From Nitrospirota bacterium (GTDB lineage Bacteria > Nitrospirota > 9FT-COMBO-42-15 > HDB-SIOI813): a stretch of DNA of 64,000 bases. The translations under genes and the position numbers were made by a program. The DNA lies in the NCBI GenBank assembly GCA_020851375.1, contig JADZCV010000047.1, positions 28,442 through 92,441 of the forward strand. The letters are read 5' to 3'. This document shows positions 45,746 to 54,549 of this stretch, piece after piece; position 1 is the first letter of the stretch; every line of letters starts with the position of its first letter. The notes below the pieces were generated by a model, which made no database searches, was not told the origin of the DNA, and saw nothing but the letters and a program-made list of their open reading frames with translations.

Positions 45746-45872
45746 AGGAGACGCTCAAAAATACCCAGGTGCAAGGAAGGGCGTAAGATTTGAGCTGAGG
45801 CGTACTGTGTTGTACGTTGAAGCTCACATCTTACGCCCTGACGCCGCAGATGGGTATTTTTCAGCGTCTCCT
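45746..45872 (+). repeat. Covarying hairpin element B (short form)
   Basis: 127-bp inverted repeat. Outer arms are AGGAGACGCTCAAAAATACC and GGTATTTTTCAGCGTCTCCT. The core reads CAGGTGCAAGGAAGGGC, the stem GTAAGATTTGAGCT pairs with AGCTCACATCTTAC, the tip GCGTACTGTGTTGTACGT lies at 45800-45817, then CCTGACGCCGCAG. It overlaps the stop codon of the outer-membrane protein gene that ends at 45871 and lies 48 bp upstream of the deoxyhypusine-synthase-like start. Confidence 0.85.
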
Positions 45873-46509
45873 AATATCGCCACATTAGTCCTGCAATTAT
45901 CCCCTTCCGTGAATGATAATCAAAATTAAGAAGGAGCCTGCGGTTCATCTCAAGGCTGAGTCCCCCAAGGAATGTCATTATATAATCTTTATCAACCTCG
46001 CCCCAGGATTCTCCATATTCAGCCTTTTGGACACAGATTCCTCCTGTGTCACGGTACGTGCAGTATTCTTCTGAAAAGACATAAAGACGGGCCGTCTTCT
46101 GTTCTGCAAGGCCTAACCCGGTATTTATATAAAGAGAAGTGACAATAGGAAGCCTGAAACCAAATTTACCAAAGAGCTCCCACTCATCCCCATCATTGAA
46201 TCTGCCCTCAGGGACACATTTTTTCCTGAGTTCATTCTCAGGACCTGATTTGCTGTTAAAGTAATCACATTGTCCGGTCAGTGTCTCTTCTGTTTGTACA
46301 TAACTCCACGGGGCATCAGTTGTAAATTTGGAGGAGAGACCGATTAAACCGTATCCGAAATAAAAGTCAGTCCCGATTCCGAGACTGGCGCTCTGCTTTC
46401 CCATATCAATCAGGAGAGATGCAGCTACGGCTGAACTGGTGACAATCAGGACAAACAAAACTATAGTAAAGGCTCTGATAATATTAATAAGATAAGAGTG
46501 ATACGACAT
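45871..46509 (-). CDS. Predicted outer-membrane beta-barrel protein
   Basis: 212 residues from the ATG at 46509: a Sec signal (about 8-30, IIRAFTIVLFVLIVTSSAVA) followed by alternating-strand sequence (LGIGTDFYFGYGLIGL, LSLEMNRRLLLNFDYH) and a terminal aromatic residue (..LMWRY), typical of small outer-membrane barrels. A cysteine-containing loop (CDYF, KKCVPEG, EEYCTY, GGICVQ) may be disulfide-linked. No family is recognised. The start lies within the end of apt; a longer frame from 46554 lacks a proper signal. Confidence 0.65.
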   Translation of the reverse strand: MSYHSYLINIIRAFTIVLFVLIVTSSAVAASLLIDMGKQSASLGIGTDFYFGYGLIGLSSKFTTDAPWSYVQTEETLTGQCDYFNSKSGPENELRKKCVPEGRFNDGDEWELFGKFGFRLPIVTSLYINTGLGLAEQKTARLYVFSEEYCTYRDTGGICVQKAEYGESWGEVDKDYIMTFLGGLSLEMNRRLLLNFDYHSRKGIIAGLMWRY

Positions 46510-46996
46510 TATAGCCGTCCAGCTTGTTTCTTCCCCTGAGTTCTGTAAGCTCAATTAAGAAGGCAACCCCATGAATAATACCGCCAAGCTTTTTCACAAG
46601 CTGAACAGTGGCCGATACAGTGCCGCCGGTAGCAATAAGATCATCAACAATGAGAACCCGCTCACCCGGAGCTATCGCATCCTGATGTATCGCTAAAGAG
46701 TCTGATCCGTATTCCAATTCATATTTTGCTTCATAGACATCGCTCGGAAGTTTACCAGGTTTCCTTACCGGGACAAAGCCCGCCCCAAGGCGATATGCTA
46801 CAGGCGCACCAAGGATAAATCCGCGCGATTCCATCGCAACAACCTTCTGTATGCCGTCTCCCTCGTAGAATGAGCCGATTTTATCAATTACCCGTTTAAA
46901 TCCACCTGCATCCTTGAGAAGAGTCGTAACATCATAAAACAGAATCCCCTCCTTCGGAAAGTCGGGAATCTCACGAACTTTTGCCTTTAAATCCAT
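46484..46996 (-). CDS. apt: Adenine phosphoribosyltransferase
   Basis: 170 residues, standard length. IPDFPKEGILFYDVTTLL at the N-terminus, VAMESRGFILGAPVA and the PRPP-binding motif VLIVDDLIATGGT (114-126). It salvages adenine to AMP. It lies 19 bp downstream of the sigma-factor gene on the same strand, with a TGGAGGTGAAG Shine-Dalgarno region before the ATG. Confidence 0.96.
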   Translation of the reverse strand: MDLKAKVREIPDFPKEGILFYDVTTLLKDAGGFKRVIDKIGSFYEGDGIQKVVAMESRGFILGAPVAYRLGAGFVPVRKPGKLPSDVYEAKYELEYGSDSLAIHQDAIAPGERVLIVDDLIATGGTVSATVQLVKKLGGIIHGVAFLIELTELRGRNKLDGYNVVSLLSY

Positions 46997-47015
46997 TTCT
47001 TCACCTCCACTTTAT

Positions 47016-48065
47016 CTACAGGATTTCATCCTTCTTAATTGACCTTTTTGCAATTATCGAACGAAGTTTGCTGAGCGCTGACGACTCAATTTGTCTTATC
47101 CTTTCACGGGTTAGTCCGAACTCAGGCCTGCTTCCTATTTCTTCAAGAGTCATAGCCTCCTGTCCTTCAAGGCCGAATCTGAGACAAATAACCTCCCTTT
47201 CCTTCGTCCTGAGCTGTTTAAGCCATTCATCAATTTCTTCCCGCATACTGATGCCTTCTGCTATCTGAGAGGGAGACATTATAGTGTTATCCGCTATAAC
47301 GTCCATCAATATATTTGCCTCTTTGTCGCCTACCGGAGTCTCAAGTGAATATGTCCTCCGTATGAGTTTCTTAAGATCTTCAACATCATCCGGCGGGATG
47401 TTCATCTTGTCTGCAATCTCTTTCTGTGACGGCTCCCTCCCTAACTCCTGTATCAACATTTCTGAGACAGACAGGTACCTGTTAATATGTTCAGCCACAT
47501 GTACAGGGAGCCTTATTGTCTTTGTCTGATTAATGATAGCCCTCTCAATTGACTGCCTGATCCACCATGAGGCGTACGTGCTGAACCTGAATCCCTTTGT
47601 ATAATCAAATTTTTCCACTGCCTTCATGAGGCCTAAATTGCCCTCTTCTATAATGTCTGCCAGGGGCAGCCCCCTGTTTAAATATCTCTTGCCAATATTG
47701 ACTACGAGCCTGAGGTTGGCCTCGATCATCTTCTCACGTGCCTTCTCATCACCTTTTTCTATCTGCGCTGCGAGGCTCTGCTCTTCTTCAAAGGTCAGGA
47801 GTGATGTGTGACTGATTTCATGCAGGTATGATCTTATTACGTCTAACTCTGTACTGCCTTCATCTTCTCCGGTCTTTTCATCTTCATCCCCGTCGCTGGT
47901 ATAGCTAACAGTATCACTATCTGTTTCATCGGGCTCCAGGACATCAATATCCTCATCAAGAGTATCATCTTCTTGATCCTCTGCATCCGGATCCTGCTGA
48001 TTGAATTTATCGCCTTTTATTATCTTTGTGGTCTTGTCAGATTTATTGGATTTATTCGTTCTCAT
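47016..48065 (-). CDS. Sigma-70 family RNA polymerase sigma factor (RpoD/RpoS type)
   Basis: 349 residues. An acidic, probably disordered N-terminus (about 20-75) replaces region 1.1. Region 1.2 ([21 protein letters not shown]), region 2 ([44 protein letters not shown]), region 3 and region 4 ([35 protein letters not shown]) are all present. The short length and form suggest an RpoS-like group 2 factor rather than the housekeeping RpoD. The region 4.2 helix-turn-helix carries about two extra residues (SRPEF) in the turn compared with E. coli RpoS. It is followed by apt. Confidence 0.9.
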   Translation of the reverse strand: MRTNKSNKSDKTTKIIKGDKFNQQDPDAEDQEDDTLDEDIDVLEPDETDSDTVSYTSDGDEDEKTGEDEGSTELDVIRSYLHEISHTSLLTFEEEQSLAAQIEKGDEKAREKMIEANLRLVVNIGKRYLNRGLPLADIIEEGNLGLMKAVEKFDYTKGFRFSTYASWWIRQSIERAIINQTKTIRLPVHVAEHINRYLSVSEMLIQELGREPSQKEIADKMNIPPDDVEDLKKLIRRTYSLETPVGDKEANILMDVIADNTIMSPSQIAEGISMREEIDEWLKQLRTKEREVICLRFGLEGQEAMTLEEIGSRPEFGLTRERIRQIESSALSKLRSIIAKRSIKKDEIL

Positions 48066-48084
48066 GATGCAAATCCCGGGTTAT

Positions 48085-48163
<79 letters not shown>

Positions 48164-48165
48164 AC

Positions 48166-48292
48166 AGTTGACGTTGAAAAGCACTCATCTGCGGCGTCAG
48201 GAGTAAATATTTGAGCTTCAACGTACAACACAGTACGCCTCAGCTCAAATATTTAGTCCTTCCTTGCACCTGAGTGCTTTTGAACGTCAACT
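48166..48292 (-). repeat. Covarying hairpin element C (short form)
   Basis: 127-bp inverted repeat in reverse orientation to A and B. Outer arms AGTTGACGTTGAAAAGCACTCA and their near-perfect complement end at 48292. On the minus strand the core reads CAGGTGCAAGGAAGGAC, the stem TAAATATTTGAGCT pairs with AGCTCAAATATTTA, the tip GCGTACTGTGTTGTACGT is at 48221-48238, then CCTGACGCCGCAG. It begins two bases from the 5' end of tRNA-Pro. Confidence 0.85.
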
Positions 48293-48297
48293 CATTA

Positions 48298-48458
48298 CAG
48301 CTTTCGCTGAAAAATGCCGGGCACCCATTGTTACGAAGTAAATGCAATGGGTCTTGCGGCGTCAGGACGCTAAATTTAAGACTCAACGTACCACACAGTA
48401 TGCCTCGCCTTAAATTTAGCGTCCTTCCTTGCATCTGGACATTTTTGAGCGAAAGCTG
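48298..48458 (-). repeat. Covarying hairpin element D (long form)
   Basis: 161-bp inverted repeat, same orientation as C and only 5 bp from it. Outer arms CAGCTTTCGCTGAAAAATG and CATTTTTGAGCGAAAGCTG. The core on the minus strand reads AGATGCAAGGAAGGAC, the stem GCTAAATTTAAG pairs with CTTAAATTTAGC, the tip GCATACTGTGTGGTACGT is at 48386-48403, then CCTGACGCCGCA. It has the CCCATTG..CAATGGG side hairpin that element A also carries. Confidence 0.85.
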
Positions 48459-48507
48459 AAGCTTCATTTCCAACAGTACCCTATATTAATTGAGCACTGG
48501 ATTATTG

Positions 48508-49611
48508 TCAACAGATTGGCTCGTGGGGGAGACTGAAGGTTTTTGCTACTTCTGCGCAGTATACCTTGCCTTCTGCGATGTTTAGCCCCTTTGCGAGAGG
48601 AGCGTCCGTTTTAATTGCATTACTCCAGCCCTGATTAGCCAGTTTGACAATATATGGCAAAGTCGCATTGGTCAGGGCTATTGTCGAGGTGCGCGGGAAA
48701 GCTCCCGGCATATTGGAGACGCAGTAATGTACCACTCCGTCAGCAACATAAACGGGATCAGAGTGAGTCGTCGGTCTCGAGGTCTCAATGCAGCCACCCT
48801 GGTCAATGGACACATCCACTATCACTGACCCCTGTCTCATCCTTCCAACGAGCTGCCTGCTAACCAGTAGAGGGGCCTTTGCCCCTGGTATCAGGACAGC
48901 GCCTATTACAATGTCAGATGTTAATACCGACTCTTCTATATTGTGCCCGTTCGAGGACAGAGTCATTATCCTCCCATCGTGTATATCATCAATGTGTTGC
49001 AGTGTCTGAAAGTTATTGTCAAGCATGACTACCCTGGCACCAAGGCCAGCTGCTATTTTTGCCGCATTTCGACCCACTGTCCCTGCTCCAAGTATTGTAA
49101 TTTTACCAGGCAGTACGCCGGGTATTCCGCTGATAAGAACCCCGGATCCTCCACGGGCCCTTTGCAAATGATAGGCGCCTGCGATGGATGCAGCACGACC
49201 GGCGATTTCACTCATGGGAATCAGTAGCGGCAGGGCACCATTGTCAAGCTGAACCGTTTCATAGGCTATAGCAATAACTCCGCTCTTAATGATAGCTTCA
49301 GTCAGTGCACGGTCTGCTGCAAGGTGCAGGTACGTAAATAATATCTGTCCTTTTTTCAACAGGGGGTATTCCGGGTTTAGGGGTGCCTTGACCTTTACGA
49401 TCATATCCGATGCACCAAATACTTCCGTGGCTGAGCCTGCAATGATTCCACCGGCTGCAGTATACTCTTTGTCTGATATACCGCTTTCTGAACCGGCACC
49501 GCTCTGTATCAATACAGTATGGCCATGGCTGATCAAGGCGCTTACACCAGCAGGGGCCATTGCCACCCTGAATTCCTGCTCCTTTATTTCCAAGGGAATG
49601 CCAATTTTCAT
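48508..49611 (-). CDS. ald: Alanine dehydrogenase
   Basis: 367 residues: MKIGIPLEIKEQEFRVAMAP at the N-terminus, VKVKAPLNPEYPLL (substrate lysine region), FTYLHLAADRALTEA (catalytic His), GAGTVGRNAAKIAAGLGARV (NAD loop) and DQGGCIETSRPTTHSDP. It reversibly deaminates alanine to pyruvate and ammonia with NAD+. The start overlaps the stop of the upstream small gene by 4 bp. Confidence 0.96.
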   Translation of the reverse strand: MKIGIPLEIKEQEFRVAMAPAGVSALISHGHTVLIQSGAGSESGISDKEYTAAGGIIAGSATEVFGASDMIVKVKAPLNPEYPLLKKGQILFTYLHLAADRALTEAIIKSGVIAIAYETVQLDNGALPLLIPMSEIAGRAASIAGAYHLQRARGGSGVLISGIPGVLPGKITILGAGTVGRNAAKIAAGLGARVVMLDNNFQTLQHIDDIHDGRIMTLSSNGHNIEESVLTSDIVIGAVLIPGAKAPLLVSRQLVGRMRQGSVIVDVSIDQGGCIETSRPTTHSDPVYVADGVVHYCVSNMPGAFPRTSTIALTNATLPYIVKLANQGWSNAIKTDAPLAKGLNIAEGKVYCAEVAKTFSLPHEPIC

Positions 49612-49895
49612 TTGTTGTTCTTGTAAGGCAGGATCAAATGGATCTGGTGTTTATTTAAAGAGACAAAGTCGGCAATGTATTTCAACTGTCCATCTGAGAT
49701 GGAAAAGCATTCTGCATTTTTAACAGGGACGAATATGTCAGTGTTATCCCCTCCAAGTGTCCTGTTTAGAAAATCAGTAAGCCTTCCGCTTTTAGGGATA
49801 AAAACGTCCCCGATTATCTTAAAGTGATGTGTAAAAATGATGACACGCAGGGCTTCTTTATCTACATGAAGCGGCCTTTTTTTTTCAGATTCCAC
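49608..49895 (-). CDS. Conserved small protein (DUF6812-like)
   Basis: 95 residues with no catalytic motif. It is mostly beta, with VIIFTHHFKIIGDVFIPKSGRLTDFLNR, IFVPVKNAECFSISDG and a final HQIHLILPYK. This matches a family of short prokaryotic proteins that recur beside diverse genes; I associate it with DUF6812 from memory. It is translationally coupled to ald (ATGA overlap), so a regulatory or accessory role is possible but unproved. Confidence 0.6.
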   Translation of the reverse strand: MESEKKRPLHVDKEALRVIIFTHHFKIIGDVFIPKSGRLTDFLNRTLGGDNTDIFVPVKNAECFSISDGQLKYIADFVSLNKHQIHLILPYKNNK

Positions 49896-49979
49896 TGTTC
49901 CACCCCCCCTTATATTTAAGTAACTCTAAATAAATCTCTTTCAAAAATCAAGCAGATTAACAGTATGACAATGATTTAT

Positions 49980-50879
49980 TCAGCTTTTGTCATTGCTGTG
50001 CCCTATCAGCCAGTAAACAATACCGAGTGCGAGTACGATACCTCCGAGTACAAGGATGTCTGCAAACTTTTCTGTTGAAAGAGTTGCTATCAGTATCTTT
50101 CTTATAACTGCAGCAATGGCCAGTGTAAGAAATGCAGTGACGGCAAATTTACCGCCTTTCAGGTGATGAATTTCACTATTGAGAAGCTCTCCAATGGCCC
50201 AGATAATCAGCAGGGTACCCAGTACTTTTAATATGCCTGTCTCTATGCTTATTGCGCCGGTTGTGATGCCATAAACTTCATAGCAGACAAAGCCAAGAAC
50301 GAAAACAGATGTCAATATTAAAACAGCAAGGAGAAACAGATCAAGGCTGAAGGCGAAACGTCTGGCATACTCTATCATGGTATATTCCAGCCTTCTCGGA
50401 AGAATAAAAGACCTTAACTCCTCCTCCCTGTAGGAAATGGTCATTATATCGAGATTCATGTCAATAATCTTGTCCACAGAGTTTATCAGGACGTCCCTCT
50501 GCCGGCTGCAGCCGAACTCATCCGTAAGGAGCTTAAAACAATATTTTCTGACAAAACTGATCGAAGAGTTGACATAGTGACCAGGCAAACCAATCCTTAC
50601 GTGAACCTCGCCAATCCTGTTTAATCTTCTGAGATACTCTTCATTATAGTCGCCTTCAAAAAGCCTTATGAACCATTGCCTGACTTTTTCCTTATGGTTG
50701 GCTATAGTACCCTCATCCTTCAGGAATGATGACACACTCTTGAATCTGAGGATATAGTCATAGAATTTTGAAATGAAATCATAAGAGTTTTTCTCTATAA
50801 GGTCTCTCAGGCTTAAGAGGTTTTCTTCATCCTGTTCAGAAAAAGAATACGACTTTTTAACATCTTCCATGGTTTCCAT
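49980..50879 (-). CDS. Globin-coupled sensor fused to a PsiE-type membrane domain
   Basis: 299 residues. Residues about 1-160 form a protoglobin/globin-sensor domain: DFISKFYDYILRF, then NRIGEVHVRIGLPGHYVNSS with the proximal haem ligand predicted at H93. Residues about 170-295 contain four membrane segments of the PsiE type (SLDLFLLAVLILTSVFVLGF, GTLLIIWAIGELLNSEIHHL, KFAVTAFLTLAIAAVIRKIL, LGGIVLALGIVYWLIG). Family knowledge says globin-coupled sensors bind O2, CO or NO; PsiE function is unknown. It is divergent from the Usp/P-type ATPase pair. No kinase or cyclase output is present. Confidence 0.82.
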   Translation of the reverse strand: METMEDVKKSYSFSEQDEENLLSLRDLIEKNSYDFISKFYDYILRFKSVSSFLKDEGTIANHKEKVRQWFIRLFEGDYNEEYLRRLNRIGEVHVRIGLPGHYVNSSISFVRKYCFKLLTDEFGCSRQRDVLINSVDKIIDMNLDIMTISYREEELRSFILPRRLEYTMIEYARRFAFSLDLFLLAVLILTSVFVLGFVCYEVYGITTGAISIETGILKVLGTLLIIWAIGELLNSEIHHLKGGKFAVTAFLTLAIAAVIRKILIATLSTEKFADILVLGGIVLALGIVYWLIGHSNDKS

Positions 50880-50889
50880 AAATAGGACT

Positions 50890-50922
50890 CCTTATTTGAC
50901 ATCAGCATGTTGTTTAATAAGG
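50890..50922. promoter_or_regulatory. Inverted repeat between the globin-sensor and Usp genes (candidate operator)
   Basis: CCTTATT (50890-50896) and AATAAGG (50916-50922) are exact complements; between them TTGACATCAGCATGTTG is itself weakly dyad. It sits 11-43 bp upstream of the globin-sensor start and 45-77 bp upstream of the Usp start. A shared regulator of both genes could bind here. TTGACA inside could be a -35 element for the plus strand, but no good -10 follows. Confidence 0.3.
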
Positions 50923-50966
50923 TGGATTATAGCGAGAAAATATTATAACATATTCAGCAGACAAAT

Positions 50967-51830
50967 ATGATAGAAACAAATTTCAGGAAGATAGCCGTAG
51001 CCGTAGACGGATCCTTTCACGCAAGCATAGCTGCCAGATACGCCTGCATATTAGCCGGTGGACTTCAATCAACATTATATGCGGTTACTGTAATTACAGA
51101 TGATATGAATGAAAGGGATGAAAAATCAGCATCGTATTCTGTTGCAAGGATAATTGACGAAGCAAGAGAGCATGGGGTTGATGTGGCAGAAGGGGTCATA
51201 TTAAGGGGTGATGTTATCATAGAACTCAGTAAGTTTGTCAGGGATAACGGAATTGACATGCTGATTTTATCTACGAGAAGGCCCCAAAAGGAGCGGCGTT
51301 TCTTTGTCAGGTCTGTTACAAGTCGTCTCATGACCAGTGTGTCATGCAATGTCCTGGCAATAAAAGTGTCTCATCCTGGTCGTTCATTAAGGTCAAAACG
51401 GGTGCTTGTGCCTGTCATTGGTGATGGGTACATGGATAAACAACGGTCAGACATAATTGCCGCAATTGCCGGCAGATTCAACTCCAGTATTACTGTCTTT
51501 CATGTTGAGGAGCTGTCTGCCCAGGGTATAAATAGACTGGAGAAGTTTCAGCAGGACATACTGATTGAAGCGGGGGGAAAAAAGATTTCATCATTTATGA
51601 AAGTGTTAAGGACCCGTGGAGTTCATGCGTCTGAGAAGATTGTTACAGGCAGAAGGGTCCGGGATGAGATTATTTCTGAGGCATCGCACCATAAATATGA
51701 TCTTATTGTACTTGGAACTACAAAAAGAAATATCCTGAAAAAGGCCGTATCCGGCAATCCGGTTGAAGAGATATTGAGGGATACGCCGTGTGATGTAATG
51801 ATATTGAACTTTAAAGAGCGTTCTCAATAA
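50967..51830 (+). CDS. Tandem universal stress protein
   Basis: 287 residues in two Usp domains. The first (about 6-138) begins KIAVAVDGSFHASIAARYA and ends in VTSRLMTSVSCNVLAIK. The second (about 145-285) begins KRVLVPVIGDGYMDKQRSD and ends IVLGTTKRNILKKAVSGNPVEEILRDTPCDVMIL. The second lacks a clear GxxG-9x-GS ATP motif, so it may not bind ATP. It is followed after 16 bp by the P-type ATPase, with which it is likely co-expressed. Confidence 0.9.
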   Translation: MIETNFRKIAVAVDGSFHASIAARYACILAGGLQSTLYAVTVITDDMNERDEKSASYSVARIIDEAREHGVDVAEGVILRGDVIIELSKFVRDNGIDMLILSTRRPQKERRFFVRSVTSRLMTSVSCNVLAIKVSHPGRSLRSKRVLVPVIGDGYMDKQRSDIIAAIAGRFNSSITVFHVEELSAQGINRLEKFQQDILIEAGGKKISSFMKVLRTRGVHASEKIVTGRRVRDEIISEASHHKYDLIVLGTTKRNILKKAVSGNPVEEILRDTPCDVMILNFKERSQ

Positions 51831-51846
51831 CTATTTCTTACATTTG

Positions 51847-54549
51847 ATGGCAATACAGTCATTAACGTCAGATGAAGTATATAAGGCCCTTCATACCACT
51901 CCCTCCGGCCTTGATGAAGATGAGGCGTCCGCGAGGTTAAGGGTATTTGGTTTAAATATGATTCGTGAGACCAGGAAAATGTCCCGGGTTCGCAGAGTTG
52001 CAAGACATTTTATAAATCTGTTTGCCCTCCTTTTGTGGGTCGCATCAATCACAGCCTTTACCGGAGAGGTTCTCAAACCTGGTGAAGGTTTCTTTATCCT
52101 CGGAATGGCCATAGTTGGTGTTGTTTTTATTAACGGAGTTTTTGCCTTTTATCAGGAGCACAAGGCTGAGAAGGCGTTTGCTGAGTTGAGAAAACTGTTG
52201 CCCTACATGGTCACTGTAATCAGGTGCGGCCGGGAAAGGGATTTGACAGCAAGTGAGATAGTTCCAGGAGATGTTGTACTGCTGCATGAAGGAGACAGGG
52301 TGCCTGCTGATATAAGGCTATTGGAAGTCTCAGAGATTAAGGTGGACAATTCATCACTTACCGGTGAATCAATACCGGTCAGGAGGGATTCAACAGTCCA
52401 CCCGGATGTTGAACTGACTGACAGTCAGAACATTGTGTTTGCCGGCACATTGGTTGTACAGGGCAAGGGAAATGGGGTGGTTTTTGCAACCGGCATGAGT
52501 ACTGAATTCGGAAAGATAGCAAGGCTGACGTCTGAGGTTGAAAGTGGCATGAGTCCGCTGGAACTCGAGATTTTACGAGTAACAAGAACTATTACAGCTA
52601 TAGCCGTTGGTCTTGGTATTGTCTTCTTTGCGGCAGGTGTATTTCTTGGCAGGGGCTTCTGGGAAAACTTTATATTTGCCCTTGGGATAGTGGTTGCCAA
52701 TGTTCCGGAAGGTCTGCTTCCGACTGTAACGTTGTCACTGGCTATGGCAAGCCAGCGGATGGCAGGAAAGAAGGCGCTTGTAAAAAAGCTGACGGCAGTG
52801 GAGACACTTGGTTCTGTTACTGTTATTTGTACTGATAAGACAGGCACCCTGACCCAGAATGTAATGTCAGTAGTAAATGTATTTGTAAACGGTGTATTAA
52901 AGGAAATTAAAAATGGGGATGAGGGTACATGTCCCGATGCCGGGATGCTGCTAAAAGGGAGCGCATTATGCAACGATGCATACTTAAGAGATGGCGTTGT
53001 TATCGGCGAACAGACAGAGAAGGCGCTCCTTGAGTTTGCACTGAGGTATATGGACGTTGGTGCATTAAGAAGGGATGAACCAAGACTCGCTGATCATCCC
53101 TTTGATCCATTCTGCAAGTGGATGGCGACACTCCACAGGAATGAGTCAGGGACACACATATATGTTAAGGGTGCTCCAGAGGTATTATTGCCAATGTGCA
53201 CAAATGTGCTTCATGATGGGGATATAGTCGTATTTGATGAGGAAAGGAAGAAGGAGGCTAATGATGCACTCAAAGAGATGACAGGACATGCACTCAGGGT
53301 GCTGGCTGTAGCATACAGGGAATGTGGTAAGGATATACAGGGACAACTTCCGGATGACTGGCACGCTGATCGGGAGGAAATTAAGGATCTTGTATTTGCC
53401 GGTTTTGCAGGGATAGAAGATCCGCCAAGACCTGAGGTGCCCGATGCGATAAGAAATTGCAGGGAAGCTGGAATTAAGATTGTAATGGTTACTGGAGATA
53501 ATCCTGAAACAGCACGGGCCATTGGAAGAGAGATAGGGATGTTTCATGAACCCGACATCATTACCGGTGCTGAACTAAGGGGTATGAATCATAAAGATAT
53601 CATGAACTGCCTTCTCAGGAGTGAGATTGCGTTTGCACGCGTAACTCCGGCTGATAAGATGACTATAGTTTCAGCCCTGAAGGATTTAGGTGAGGTGGTT
53701 GCTGTAACAGGAGATGGAGTCAATGATGCACCTGCATTGAAAAGGGCTGATATTGGTGTTGCAATGGGGCTCAGCGGGACAGATGTAGCGAAGGAGGCTG
53801 CGGACATAGTACTTCTTGATGATAATTTTGCAACCATTGTGAGTGCGATAGAGGAAGGACGTGCGGTTTTTGAAAATATAAAGAAATTTACGACATATAT
53901 CCTGAGCAGTAATATCCCTGAAATCATACCATATATAGCTTATATGATTTTTGGTATTCCCCTGCCATTGACGGTTGTGCAGATACTCGCAGTTGACCTT
54001 GGAACGGACATGCTTCCTGCACTGGCCCTTGGGGCAGAACCGCCTGAGCCAGGCATATTGAAGAGACCGCCAAGGTCAGTCAGGGAGAGGTTGCTTTCCA
54101 TGACACTTATTGCGAGGGCATATTTCTTTCTTGGTCCAATAGAAGCAATTGCAGCTATGGCAGGCTTTTTCTGGTTCCTCTCATTAAATGGCTGGCAATG
54201 GGGCGACAAGCTTCCCTCGGATTCTATTCTTTATTTACAGGCTACAACTGTATGTTTGACAGGGATTATTGTTACTCAGATTGCAAACGTCTTTGTCTGC
54301 CGATCAAGGGTACTTTCCGTGTTTGCCATTTCACTCTGGATTAACAAATTCATCATCGCAGGTGTTGCAGTGGAAGTGGCAATAATCCTGTTTATAGTAT
54401 ATACCCCGCAGGGAAACGTTCTCTTTGGCACGAATCCCCTGCCATTAGCTGTATGGGCATTCCTTTTGCCATTTGCATTTCTACTGCTGGTATTTGAAGA
54501 AGCGAGAAAGGCCATTGTCAGGTTTATTGTACCGACTCGTATTTCATAA
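51847..54549 (+). CDS. P-type ATPase of the Na+/K+-ATPase-like (P2C) group
   Basis: About 901 residues: N-terminal cation-ATPase domain, TGES actuator loop (SSLTGESIPVRRD), phosphorylation site CTDKTGTLTQN (Asp about 330), N-domain KGAPEVLLP, hinge TGDGVNDAPALKRAD and about ten membrane segments. TM4 reads VANVPEGLLPTVT, TM5 YILSSNIPEIIPY and TM6 VDLGTDMLPALALG. These are near-identical to the Na+/K+-ATPase alpha subunit and keep its cation-binding N, E and D residues, whereas SERCA has IPEGLP. It probably pumps Na+ and/or K+ or H+. ATG at 51847 is preferred to TTG 51844. Confidence 0.9.
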   Translation: MAIQSLTSDEVYKALHTTPSGLDEDEASARLRVFGLNMIRETRKMSRVRRVARHFINLFALLLWVASITAFTGEVLKPGEGFFILGMAIVGVVFINGVFAFYQEHKAEKAFAELRKLLPYMVTVIRCGRERDLTASEIVPGDVVLLHEGDRVPADIRLLEVSEIKVDNSSLTGESIPVRRDSTVHPDVELTDSQNIVFAGTLVVQGKGNGVVFATGMSTEFGKIARLTSEVESGMSPLELEILRVTRTITAIAVGLGIVFFAAGVFLGRGFWENFIFALGIVVANVPEGLLPTVTLSLAMASQRMAGKKALVKKLTAVETLGSVTVICTDKTGTLTQNVMSVVNVFVNGVLKEIKNGDEGTCPDAGMLLKGSALCNDAYLRDGVVIGEQTEKALLEFALRYMDVGALRRDEPRLADHPFDPFCKWMATLHRNESGTHIYVKGAPEVLLPMCTNVLHDGDIVVFDEERKKEANDALKEMTGHALRVLAVAYRECGKDIQGQLPDDWHADREEIKDLVFAGFAGIEDPPRPEVPDAIRNCREAGIKIVMVTGDNPETARAIGREIGMFHEPDIITGAELRGMNHKDIMNCLLRSEIAFARVTPADKMTIVSALKDLGEVVAVTGDGVNDAPALKRADIGVAMGLSGTDVAKEAADIVLLDDNFATIVSAIEEGRAVFENIKKFTTYILSSNIPEIIPYIAYMIFGIPLPLTVVQILAVDLGTDMLPALALGAEPPEPGILKRPPRSVRERLLSMTLIARAYFFLGPIEAIAAMAGFFWFLSLNGWQWGDKLPSDSILYLQATTVCLTGIIVTQIANVFVCRSRVLSVFAISLWINKFIIAGVAVEVAIILFIVYTPQGNVLFGTNPLPLAVWAFLLPFAFLLLVFEEARKAIVRFIVPTRIS

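Noticed and set aside
48240..48473. 77-codon minus-strand frame across elements C and D
   Set aside because: It spans two inverted repeats and is produced by them; no Shine-Dalgarno sequence or protein family is seen.
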